The position numbers were made by a program, and so were the translations under genes. Positions 27,920-34,852 of a stretch of DNA of 64,000 nucleotides are shown here, piece after piece. Within the stretch, counting starts at the first letter, position 1, and every line of letters begins with the position of its first letter. The stretch comes from an uncultured Eubacteriales bacterium (GTDB lineage Bacteria > Bacillota > Clostridia > TANB77 > CAG-508), in the NCBI GenBank assembly GCA_902492015.1, contig CABUJR010000007.1, forward strand, positions 1 to 64,000. The letters run 5' to 3'. Below the pieces are notes generated by a model, which did not search any database, had not been told where the DNA came from, and saw only the letters and a list, made by a program, of their open reading frames with translations.

Positions 27920-28852
27920 ATGAAAGAAATTAAACCTTTTTATGCAATTTTAGATGAAATATGTAAAGAAAAAAACATAGAGCAAAATCTATTATCTTAT
28001 GGTTGGATAAGAGAATTGAAAAAAAATGACAGAAGACATTATGTTATGAGATATCAATTTGATTTAAATAGTGCAATTTCTTATAATATAGCAGGTGATA
28101 AATTTGCTACTTATGAAGTTTTGAAAGCAAATAATGTACCAACAATAGAGCATAGAATGATATTTAATCCTAAAACTAGAAGTATGTATTATAAAAATAA
28201 ATTCATAGAATCAGCAAAAGATCTTTTAATAAAAAATGATAATAAAATAGTAATAAAAGCAAATGATTCTTGTGAAGGAAAAGATGTTTATTTTTGTACC
28301 ACAGAAGAAGAAATAGAAGAAAAAATCAGAAAATTATTTATTGAAAAAAATGATACATTAAGTGCTTGTCCATATTTAGATATAGATTTTGAGTATAGAG
28401 CTATATATTTATATGGAGAAATCATATATGTTTATAAAAAAAGAAAAGCCTATGTTATAGGTGATGGAACAAAGAAACTAGATGATTTAATTAAAGAAAA
28501 ATTTTCAAATAACATTGATTTAATAAGAGAATTGGATTTAGAATATATTCCTCAAAAAGGAGAGGAAGTTACAATATGTTGGAAGCATAATTTATATAAT
28601 GGAGCAGAGCCTATCTTAATAGATGAAACTGATGAATTTGTAGAAGAGGTGAAAAAGCTTGCAGCATCTGCGGGAAAGGCAACAAATATGAAATTTGCAA
28701 GTATAGATATTGCAGTAACCTCTGATAAAAAAGTTTTAGTAATGGAAATTAACAAAAGCGTATGTATGAATAAATTTGCACAGATGGTTCCAGAGGGATA
28801 TAAGATTGCTAAAGAGATTTACTCAAAAGCGATAGATAAGATGTTTGAATAA
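27920..28852 (+). CDS. ATP-grasp ligase of unknown substrate
   Basis: 310 residues. The ATP-grasp fold is visible: DKFATYEVLKANNVPTIEH (about 70-90), IVIKANDSCEGKDVYF (ATP-binding Lys and glycine loop, about 112-130), the CPYLDIDFEYRAIYLYGEIIYVYKKRKAY block like the cyanophycin synthetase/GshF-type enzymes, and the metal-binding SIDIAVTSDKKVLVMEINKSVCMNKFA. Such enzymes join a carboxylate to an amine or thiol. It lies 8 bases after birA and probably shares its mRNA; no link in function is evident. Confidence 0.75.
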   Translation: MKEIKPFYAILDEICKEKNIEQNLLSYGWIRELKKNDRRHYVMRYQFDLNSAISYNIAGDKFATYEVLKANNVPTIEHRMIFNPKTRSMYYKNKFIESAKDLLIKNDNKIVIKANDSCEGKDVYFCTTEEEIEEKIRKLFIEKNDTLSACPYLDIDFEYRAIYLYGEIIYVYKKRKAYVIGDGTKKLDDLIKEKFSNNIDLIRELDLEYIPQKGEEVTICWKHNLYNGAEPILIDETDEFVEEVKKLAASAGKATNMKFASIDIAVTSDKKVLVMEINKSVCMNKFAQMVPEGYKIAKEIYSKAIDKMFE

Positions 28853-28884
28853 AATTACATACTATAAATATAGATTAAAATAAA

Positions 28885-28927
28885 AAAATATAGCTTTAAA
28901 AAATAAATAATTATAAAGCTATATTTT
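28885..28927 (+). terminator. Terminator of the birA/ATP-grasp unit
   Basis: AAAATATAGCTTTA / TAAAGCTATATTTT, 14-bp perfect stem. The left 25-bp direct repeat of the IS starts at the next base. Confidence 0.8.
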
Positions 28928-28952
28928 AATTTTATGTCTAATTTATTTAAAA
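28928..28952. repeat. Left copy of 25-bp direct repeat flanking the IS
   Basis: Identical over 25 bases to 30094-30118 (begins AATTTTATGTCTAA, ends TTTATTTAAAA). Interpreted as the target-site duplication of the element between them. Confidence 0.8.
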
Positions 28953-28995
28953 TATAGGTTTAAAATAGATATGTCACATGTAAATTGAAAATAAA

Positions 28996-29073
28996 ATATT
29001 GAAAGAGAACAATCCAAATGATATTGTTTAAATAACGACAAATAAACAAGAAAGGAGTGATCTCTTTCAATAT
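28996..29073 (+). promoter_or_regulatory. Inverted repeat enclosing the transposase ribosome site
   Basis: A perfect 13-bp inverted repeat: ATATTGAAAGAGA at 28996-29008 and TCTCTTTCAATAT at 29061-29073. The loop holds the AAAGGAG site and the right arm covers the AT of the ATG at 29072, so pairing in the mRNA would hide the start. Confidence 0.65.
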
Positions 29074-30028
29074 GAGTAATAATATCATACAAAGATTAAA
29101 ATATAAAGAGTCTATCGTAAAATTTTCATATAAATATGGTGTAACAAAAACAGCAATAAAATATGGAGAATGCAGAAGAACAATATATAGATGGAGAAAA
29201 AGATATGATGGAACATTAGAAAGTCTTAAAGATTATTCACGTAAACCACATTACCATCCAAATCAGCATACGGAAGCAGAAATTAAATTAATAAAACAAT
29301 ATAAAGCAAACAATAAAAATACAGGATTAGTAGTGTTGTGGGTTAAATTAAGACGAGCAGGATATACACGAACAATTCAAGGTTTATATCATGTAATGAG
29401 AAGGATGGAAATATATAAAAAAGCACCAAGTAAAAAGAAAGAAAAGCAACCAATGGAGTGGGTTTCAGGAACATTTCCAGGGGATAAAGTACAGATAGAT
29501 GTAAAATATGTTCCCCAAGAATGTTTGACAAAAGAATTAAAAGATAAAGGTGAAAAATTTTATCAATATACAGCAATAGACGAGTTCACAAGAAAGCGTT
29601 ATACATGGTTTACAAATGAACATAGCACATATATGTCTAGTGAATTTGTAAAAAGACTTATAAAGTATTTTCCATTCAAAGTAGAAACAATTCAAACAGA
29701 TAATGGATTTGAATTTACAAATAGATTAAGTTGGAATGCATTTTCGAGAAATAAAAAGACAATGTTTGAAGAAACATTAAAAGAATTAGGAATAAAACAC
29801 AAATTGATAAAACCATATACCCCAAAAGAAAATGGACGAGTAGAAAGAAGTCATAGAAAAGATCAAGAGCAGTTTTATTATGAAAAAAAATTTTATAGTT
29901 TAGAAGATTTAAGAAATCGAGGAGCAGATTGGAGAAAGGAATATAATAATTTTCCAATGAGACCACTAGGATGGTTGAGTCCCAACGAGTTCTTAAAAAG
30001 ATATAAAAGTCAAGGAGAATCAGTATAA
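29072..30028 (+). CDS. IS transposase (helix-turn-helix plus rve DDE core)
   Basis: 318 residues from the ATG at 29072; a GTG at 29057 overlaps the Shine-Dalgarno sequence. N-terminal helix-turn-helix (GVTKTAIKYGECRRTIYRWRKRY, about 20-45), HTH_29/32-like linker, then the integrase core: first catalytic Asp in DKVQIDVKYV, second in TIQTDNGFEFTNR, and Glu in KPYTPKENGRVERSHRKDQE. The core is intact and the frame unbroken, so the element may be active. Confidence 0.9.
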   Translation: MSNNIIQRLKYKESIVKFSYKYGVTKTAIKYGECRRTIYRWRKRYDGTLESLKDYSRKPHYHPNQHTEAEIKLIKQYKANNKNTGLVVLWVKLRRAGYTRTIQGLYHVMRRMEIYKKAPSKKKEKQPMEWVSGTFPGDKVQIDVKYVPQECLTKELKDKGEKFYQYTAIDEFTRKRYTWFTNEHSTYMSSEFVKRLIKYFPFKVETIQTDNGFEFTNRLSWNAFSRNKKTMFEETLKELGIKHKLIKPYTPKENGRVERSHRKDQEQFYYEKKFYSLEDLRNRGADWRKEYNNFPMRPLGWLSPNEFLKRYKSQGESV

Positions 30029-30093
30029 GCAATAAAGGATGTTCAAACAATACTAATTTCAAAAAAGTGTGACATATGATTGACTAACCCACA

Positions 30094-30118
30094 AATTTTA
30101 TGTCTAATTTATTTAAAA
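30094..30118. repeat. Right copy of 25-bp direct repeat flanking the IS
   Basis: Identical to 28928-28952. It abuts the rny promoter region. Confidence 0.8.
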
Positions 30119-30122
30119 AAAC

Positions 30123-30151
30123 TTGACAGTTTACAATAATACATATAAAAT
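30123..30151 (+). promoter_or_regulatory. rny promoter
   Basis: Consensus TTGACA, 17-base spacer, TAAAAT, starting five bases after the IS direct repeat. The leader is about 100 bases long. Confidence 0.7.
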
Positions 30152-30257
30152 AATAGCATAGGATAAAATACAATATAAATTATATAAATATTGAATTAAA
30201 TTTATGAATAATTTTGTTGTACATTGAAAATTTAATAGAAAAGAGGTAAAAGTAATT

Positions 30258-31799
30258 ATGCAAGTTTTAATTATCGTTGCCACTCTTCTAATCTCAGCTG
30301 TAATTTTTATACCTGTTGGGGTAATTATAAGAAAAAGAATTGCAGAATCTAAAATACAAAGTGCAGAAAGTGAAGCTAAAAGATTAATCGAAAACGTAAA
30401 GATAGAAGCAGAAAATTTAAAGAAAGAAGAATTGATTAAAGCTAAAGAAGAAGTACTACAAATCAGAAATGAATTAGATCAAGAGATTAAAGAAAGAAGA
30501 GGGGATATTCAAGCACAAGAAAGAAGATTAATACAAAAAGAAGAAAATCTAGAAAAACGTGTAACTATTTTTGATAGCAAAGAAAAAGAATTAGAAAGAA
30601 AATTTGCTGACAATGAAGAAAAAAGAGTTGAACTTGAAAAACTTTATGAAAAAGAATTAGAAGAGTTACAAAGAATTTCTGGATTAACACAAGAACAAGC
30701 AAAACAACAATTATTAAATGATTTGGACAAAGAACTAACACAAGAAAAAGCAGCAATAATTAGAGAAAAAGAGATAAAAGCTAAAGAAGAAGCAATAAAA
30801 AATGCTAGAGAAATTGTAGCTTTTGCAATTCAAAAATGTGCTGCTGATCATACATCAGAAACTACTGTATCAGTTGTTTCACTTCCAAATGATGAAATGA
30901 AAGGAAGAATAATTGGTAGAGAGGGTAGAAACATAAAAGCATTAGAAACACTTACTGGAATAGATTTAATAATTGATGACACACCAGAGGCTGTAATAAT
31001 TTCTGGATTTGATCCACTAAGAAGAGAAGTTGCAAGAATAGCAATAGAAAAACTTATTGAAGATGGAAGAATTCATCCAGCTAAAATTGAGGAAATGGTT
31101 GAAAAAGCAAAAGAAGAAGTTGCAACAACAATAAAAGAAGAAGGTGAAAGAGCTGCACTAGAAACAGGTGTTAACAATCTTCATCCAGATATTATTAAAC
31201 TAATAGGTAAATTAAAATATAGAACAAGTTATGGCCAAAACGTATTAAATCACTCTATTGAAGTTTCTAATTTAGCTAGAATAATGGCAGAAGAATTAGG
31301 AATAAATTCAAAAATAGCAAGACGTGCTGGGTTATTACACGACTTAGGAAAAGCATTAGACCATGATATGGAAGGAACACATGTTGAATTAGGTGTTGAA
31401 GTTCTTAAAAAATATAAAGAAAATGAAACTGTAATAAATGCAGTAGAAGCACATCATGGTGATGTTGAACCACTTACATTAGAAGCTGTTTTAGTACAAG
31501 CTGCTGATGCAATATCTGCTTCAAGACCAGGTGCTAGAAGAGAAACTTTAGAGACTTATATCAAAAGATTAGAAAAATTAGAAGAAATTGCTGATTCTTT
31601 TGATGGAGTGGAAAAATCTTTTGCTATTCAAGCTGGACGTGAGGTAAGACTAATTGTAAAACCTGAAAAAGTTTCAGATAGTGATATGGTAGTAATGGCA
31701 AGAGAAGTGGCTAAAAAAGTTGAAAATGAAATGGAATATCCAGGACAAATAAAAGTAAATGTTATTAGAGAATCTAGAGTAATTGACTATGCAAAATAA
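30258..31799 (+). CDS. rny: Ribonuclease Y
   Basis: Membrane-anchored endoribonuclease that starts mRNA decay in Firmicutes. Seen: N-terminal transmembrane helix (about 2-24), long coiled coil (about 30-190), KH domain (about 205-265; GRIIGREGRNIKALETLTGIDLIIDD) and HD domain (about 330-425; NHSIEVSNLARIMAEELG, RAGLLHDLGKALDHD, AHHGDVEP). 513 residues, typical. AAGAGGTAAAAG ribosome site. Single gene with its own promoter and terminator. Confidence 0.97.
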   Translation: MQVLIIVATLLISAVIFIPVGVIIRKRIAESKIQSAESEAKRLIENVKIEAENLKKEELIKAKEEVLQIRNELDQEIKERRGDIQAQERRLIQKEENLEKRVTIFDSKEKELERKFADNEEKRVELEKLYEKELEELQRISGLTQEQAKQQLLNDLDKELTQEKAAIIREKEIKAKEEAIKNAREIVAFAIQKCAADHTSETTVSVVSLPNDEMKGRIIGREGRNIKALETLTGIDLIIDDTPEAVIISGFDPLRREVARIAIEKLIEDGRIHPAKIEEMVEKAKEEVATTIKEEGERAALETGVNNLHPDIIKLIGKLKYRTSYGQNVLNHSIEVSNLARIMAEELGINSKIARRAGLLHDLGKALDHDMEGTHVELGVEVLKKYKENETVINAVEAHHGDVEPLTLEAVLVQAADAISASRPGARRETLETYIKRLEKLEEIADSFDGVEKSFAIQAGREVRLIVKPEKVSDSDMVVMAREVAKKVENEMEYPGQIKVNVIRESRVIDYAK

Positions 31800-31804
31800 T
31801 TAAT

Positions 31805-31834
31805 AAAAAAGATAGAAGAAATTCTATCTTTTTT
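31805..31834 (+). terminator. rny terminator
   Basis: AAAAAAGATAGAA / TTCTATCTTTTTT with a 4-base loop. Confidence 0.85.
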
Positions 31835-31846
31835 TGTTTTGAACTA

Positions 31847-31875
31847 TTGACATTAATAGTGTTTCAACATATAAT
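31847..31875 (+). promoter_or_regulatory. sigH promoter, full consensus
   Basis: TTGACA, 17-base spacer, TATAAT: a perfect match at both hexamers, the strongest promoter seen in the window. Confidence 0.8.
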
Positions 31876-31911
31876 AGCCATATAACGTGCGTAGGAGGTT
31901 CAAAAAGCTAA

Positions 31912-32553
31912 ATGTCAAATAATGCCTTATATTCTTTTAACAATAAATACGATAATTTTTCTGATGAAGAGTTAATTGCTCAAATAAGAAAAGGTGATTT
32001 GAAAGCACAAAATTATTTGTTGGAAAAATATAGGAATTTAGTTAATATGAAATCAAATCGCTTTTTTTTAGTTGGTGCAGAAACAGACGACATGGTACAA
32101 GAAGGAATGATAGGGCTTTTTAAAGCAATACAATCTTTTGATTTAGAAAAAAACAATTCTTTTAAAACTTTTGCAAATTTATGCATAGAAAGACAGTTAA
32201 TTACAGCAATAAAAACATCAAATAGACAAAAACACATGCCACTTAATTCTTCATTTTCACTAAATACATCAGCTTATGATGAAAATGATGATACAAGTGT
32301 GATGGAAGTATTAGATACAAAATTTGTGGAAGATCCATTAGATACAATCACAAAAAAAGAGTATTTGGAATTTATTGAAAATAAAATAGATAAAAACTTG
32401 AGTTTGTTTGAAAAACAAGTTTTAAATAGATACATACAAGGTGAAACTTATATAGATATTGCAAGTAAGTTAAATTCACCAGTAAAATCAATCGATAATG
32501 CCATACAAAGAATTAGAAAAAAGGCTATAAAATGTTTAAATGAAGAAGAATAA
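31912..32553 (+). CDS. sigH: RNA polymerase sporulation sigma factor SigH
   Basis: 213 residues. Sigma-H directs early sporulation and stationary-phase genes. Seen: region 2 with DEELIAQIRKGDLKAQNYLLEKYRNLV, ETDDMVQEGMIGLFKAIQSFD and TFANLCIERQLITAIKTSNRQKHMPLNS, the SigH-type block; region 4 helix-turn-helix at the end (LFEKQVLNRYIQGETYIDIASKLNSPVKSIDNAIQRIRKKA). TAGGAGGT lies about 12 bases before the ATG. Bacillus sigH is under AbrB and Spo0A control; here a perfect sigma-A promoter is visible. Confidence 0.92.
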   Translation: MSNNALYSFNNKYDNFSDEELIAQIRKGDLKAQNYLLEKYRNLVNMKSNRFFLVGAETDDMVQEGMIGLFKAIQSFDLEKNNSFKTFANLCIERQLITAIKTSNRQKHMPLNSSFSLNTSAYDENDDTSVMEVLDTKFVEDPLDTITKKEYLEFIENKIDKNLSLFEKQVLNRYIQGETYIDIASKLNSPVKSIDNAIQRIRKKAIKCLNEEE

Positions 32554-32606
32554 TTTTTCATTTGATAAATGTATTTTAGAAGGAAATTTAAGTAATAATT
32601 TAGTAT

Positions 32607-32641
32607 AAAAAATAAACTAATTTTATAGTTAGTTTATTTTT
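32607..32641 (+). terminator. sigH terminator
   Basis: AAAATAAACTAA / TTAGTTTATTTT stem with T tail, just before the tRNA gene. Confidence 0.7.
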
Positions 32642-32645
32642 AAAT

Positions 32646-32721
<76 letters not shown>

Positions 32722-32807
32722 TTTTTATATAATAGTAAAGTCATTTGAACTTTCTATTATATAAAGGCTTTGCTAAATAGTGTACACAAATTTTATGAAC
32801 AAAATTT
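32722..32807. repeat. Dispersed intergenic repeat, copy A (also tRNA terminator)
   Basis: Starts with a palindrome (TTTATATAATAG..AAAG / CTTT.CTATTATATAAA, 32724-32765) that can end the tRNA transcript, then a non-palindromic part with GGCTTTGCTAAATA and CAAATTTTAT. It aligns with 44124-44210 along its whole length. Confidence 0.6.
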
Positions 32808-32923
32808 GGAACTAGAGCAAAAACGTGGATTTATGCATAAAATTTTTGTTCTGTAATTTTTATAATAATACCACATTTGTTCTAAAAAGATTTATAAAAA
32901 AATTAGAAAGGATAAAATATAAT

Positions 32924-34018
32924 ATGAAAATAGGAATAGTAGGGCTTCCAAATGTTGGAAAAAGCACTTTATTTAACAGTATAACAAAAGCAGGAGCAGA
33001 ATGTGCTAATTATCCTTTTTGCACAATAGAGCCAAATGTTGGTGTTGTAGCAGTGCCAGATGAAAGAATTGAAAAATTGGCAGAAATTTACAAACCACAA
33101 AAGGTCACAAATGCTATGGTAGAGTTCGTTGACATTGCTGGGCTTGTTAGAGGAGCAAGTAGAGGCGAAGGATTAGGAAATAAATTTTTATCACATATAA
33201 GAGAAGTTGATAGTATTTTGCAAGTAGTTAGATGTTTTGATAACTCTAATATAGTTCATGTTGATGGAAGCATAGATCCTATAAGAGATATTGAAACAAT
33301 AAATCTTGAATTAATTTTTGCAGATTTGGAAACAATAGAAAAAAGAATAGATAGAGCAAAAAAATTATTAAAAGCAGATAAAAAATATCAATTTGAAGTA
33401 GAAACTTTAGAAAAAGTAAAGGAAGCTTTAGATAATGGAAAATGTGCCAGAACTTTATCTTATACTGATGAAGAAAAAGAAGTTTTAAGAGAATGTTTCT
33501 TATTAACAATGAAACCAGTATTATATGTAGCAAATATTTCAGAAGATGAAATAGAGAATCCAGAAGAAAATGAAAATGTAAAAAAAGTAAAAGAGTATGC
33601 TGCAACTGAAAATGCAGAAGTAATACCTCTTTGTGTGAAGATAGAAGAAGAATTAAGTGCTTTAGAAAAAGAAGATAAAATGGAAATGTTATCAGCTTTA
33701 GGGCTAGAAGAATCAGGATTAGATAAGCTTATTAAAGCAAGTTATAGATTATTAGGATTAATGTCTTTTTTAACTGCTGGAGAACCAGAAGTTAGAGCAT
33801 GGACAATTAAAATTGGAACAAAAGCTCCACAAGCAGCAGGGAAAATTCATTCAGATATTGAAAGAGGATTTATAAGAGCAGAAGTTATATCATTCGATGA
33901 TTTTATGAGTTCCGGTGGTTCGATGGTTCAAGCAAAGGAAAAAGGATTAATTCGTTCAGAAGGAAAAGATTATATTATGCAGGATGGAGATATAGTATTA
34001 TTTAAATTTAATGTATAG
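32924..34018 (+). CDS. ychF: Ribosome-associated Obg-like GTPase/ATPase YchF
   Basis: 364 residues from the ATG at 32924, which has AAAGGA upstream and gives the standard MKIGIVGLPNVGKSTLFN start; the frame is open further 5' but has no support. P-loop GLPNVGKST, switch region and G3 DIAGLVRGASRGEGLGNKFL, the coiled-coil arm (about 130-210), NISEDE in place of the guanine-specific NKxD (YchF prefers ATP), and the C-terminal TGS domain (EVRAWTIKIGTKAPQAAGKIHSDIERGFIRAEV). Single-gene unit. Confidence 0.96.
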   Translation: MKIGIVGLPNVGKSTLFNSITKAGAECANYPFCTIEPNVGVVAVPDERIEKLAEIYKPQKVTNAMVEFVDIAGLVRGASRGEGLGNKFLSHIREVDSILQVVRCFDNSNIVHVDGSIDPIRDIETINLELIFADLETIEKRIDRAKKLLKADKKYQFEVETLEKVKEALDNGKCARTLSYTDEEKEVLRECFLLTMKPVLYVANISEDEIENPEENENVKKVKEYAATENAEVIPLCVKIEEELSALEKEDKMEMLSALGLEESGLDKLIKASYRLLGLMSFLTAGEPEVRAWTIKIGTKAPQAAGKIHSDIERGFIRAEVISFDDFMSSGGSMVQAKEKGLIRSEGKDYIMQDGDIVLFKFNV

Positions 34019-34062
34019 AAATATTACATTTATATTAAAATTAAAAAAAATGTAAAAAAAAC

Positions 34063-34092
34063 TTGCATTGAAAAAAAACTATATGTTATAAT
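34063..34092 (+). promoter_or_regulatory. Promoter of the LPYAG protein gene
   Basis: TTGCAT, 18-base spacer, TATAAT with a TG at the extended -10 position. Confidence 0.6.
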
Positions 34093-34129
34093 ATGTACAG
34101 ATGTTAAGTAATAGGGAGATGGAGAGAAA

Positions 34130-34531
34130 ATGAGAAAAGAAAAATTTTTAGTTAGTTTAGTAGTAATTGTATTAGTAGCTTTAGTTATCGGAAATGTAAG
34201 TTCTTTAGCAACAGATCTTACAAACACAGGGAATACAACAGGAACAATAAAACCAACAAATACAACTTCAGAAAATGAAACAGATGAAGATAATAGCACA
34301 AATAAGACAAATACTGTTGGTGCAGTAACAAGTAATAGTAATACAAATACCAATACAAATACTAACACAAACAGAAACACAAATACTAATACAAACACTA
34401 ATACAAATGCAGCAAATTCAGTAGGAAAATTACCTTATGCAGGATCAAATACATCATTAGTTTTTGTAGTTATCGCACTTGTTGCTTCAGCATTATATGC
34501 GTATAAAAAAGTATCAGACTATAATGTTTAA
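34130..34531 (+). CDS. Small sortase-anchored-type surface protein with Asn/Thr repeat
   Basis: 133 residues. N-terminal signal-like helix (about 5-26), an extended Asn/Thr-rich stalk (about 30-95) with an almost perfect TN repeat at 70-92, then KLPYAG at 100-105, a hydrophobic helix (about 108-125) and a short tail with KK. This is the layout of a sortase sorting signal with LPYAG in place of LPxTG. A sortase gene is at 47.1 kb. Apart from the stalk there is no folded domain. A ribosome site GGAGATGGAG precedes the ATG. Confidence 0.7.
   Translation: MRKEKFLVSLVVIVLVALVIGNVSSLATDLTNTGNTTGTIKPTNTTSENETDEDNSTNKTNTVGAVTSNSNTNTNTNTNTNRNTNTNTNTNTNAANSVGKLPYAGSNTSLVFVVIALVASALYAYKKVSDYNV
34336..34409. 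repeat. Tandem hexamer-like repeat coding for (Thr-Asn)n
   Basis: Runs of ACAAAT/ACTAAT units, about 12 copies with synonymous variation, in the stalk of the LPYAG protein. Copy number may vary between strains. Confidence 0.7.
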
Positions 34532-34560
34532 TTAAAAACTAAAACTAACAATAATTATAA

Positions 34561-34584
34561 GTCACACGTATAGTGTGGCTTTTT
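34561..34584 (+). terminator. Terminator after the LPYAG gene
   Basis: GTCACAC / GTGTGGC stem with a 5-base loop and T tail. Confidence 0.75.
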
Positions 34585-34585
34585 G

Positions 34586-34736
34586 TTATATAATATAAGT
34601 TCAGTTTTTGCTTTAGCATAATGTTAGCTTTTACTTTAATATTTTATTAAAAGTTTAGAAAAAGTAAAATAAGTAATAAAGTTGTTTATAATTTATATAA
34701 ATATAATAAATTTATAAAAGAAATTGGCGAAAAGTA
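34586..34736. other. AT-rich gap before the BY-kinase-like gene
   Basis: No gene seen. Starts with a TTATATAATA stretch resembling the start of the dispersed repeat, but the rest does not align. Confidence 0.4.
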
Positions 34737-34765
34737 TTGAAAAACTACTAATAAATTGGTATAAT
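34737..34765 (+). promoter_or_regulatory. Promoter of the Wzz/BY-kinase-like gene
   Basis: TTGAAA, 17-base spacer, TATAAT. Confidence 0.7.
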
Positions 34766-34787
34766 AATAACGAAATTTTTATGGTAC

Positions 34788-34827
34788 AAAAGATGCAAGT
34801 AATAAAAAATTATTTGTGTCTTTTTTT
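34788..34827 (+). terminator. Terminator/attenuator in the leader of the Wzz/BY-kinase-like gene
   Basis: A 16-pair stem (34788-34803 with 34809-34824; three G-T wobbles, no bulge, 5-base loop) followed by a T run. It begins about 16 bases after the expected transcription start and lies before the gene start at 34853. Confidence 0.7.
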
Positions 34828-34852
34828 ATTTTTGTTAAAATGAGGGAATAAA

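Larger units (their letters stand above)
28953..30093 (+). mobile_element. Complete insertion sequence, rve/DDE transposase type, about 1.14 kb
   Basis: Bounded exactly by the 25-bp direct repeats. The ends are imperfect inverted repeats: the left starts TATAGGTT and the right, read inward, starts TGTGGGTT. An inner perfect 10-bp match ATATGTCACA sits 16 bases in from each end (28969-28978 and 30068-30077), and TGAAA follows further in on both sides. One transposase gene. It lies between a terminator and the rny promoter, whose -35 is five bases beyond the right repeat. Family: IS481/IS3-like integrase core; the long duplication recalls the IS1202 group as I remember it. Confidence 0.8.

Noticed and set aside
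29343..30062. Two minus-strand frames opposite the transposase
   Set aside because: Leu/Ile-rich shadows with no ribosome site; the plus-strand frame has the complete DDE motif.
32825..32923. Extended N-terminus for ychF
   Set aside because: The family starts at MKIGIVGLPN; the upstream frame lacks a ribosome site and overlaps repeat sequence.
34030..34398. Long minus-strand frame opposite the LPYAG gene
   Set aside because: It is the shadow of the Asn/Thr repeat (Val/Leu/Phe-rich) and has no ribosome site or promoter.
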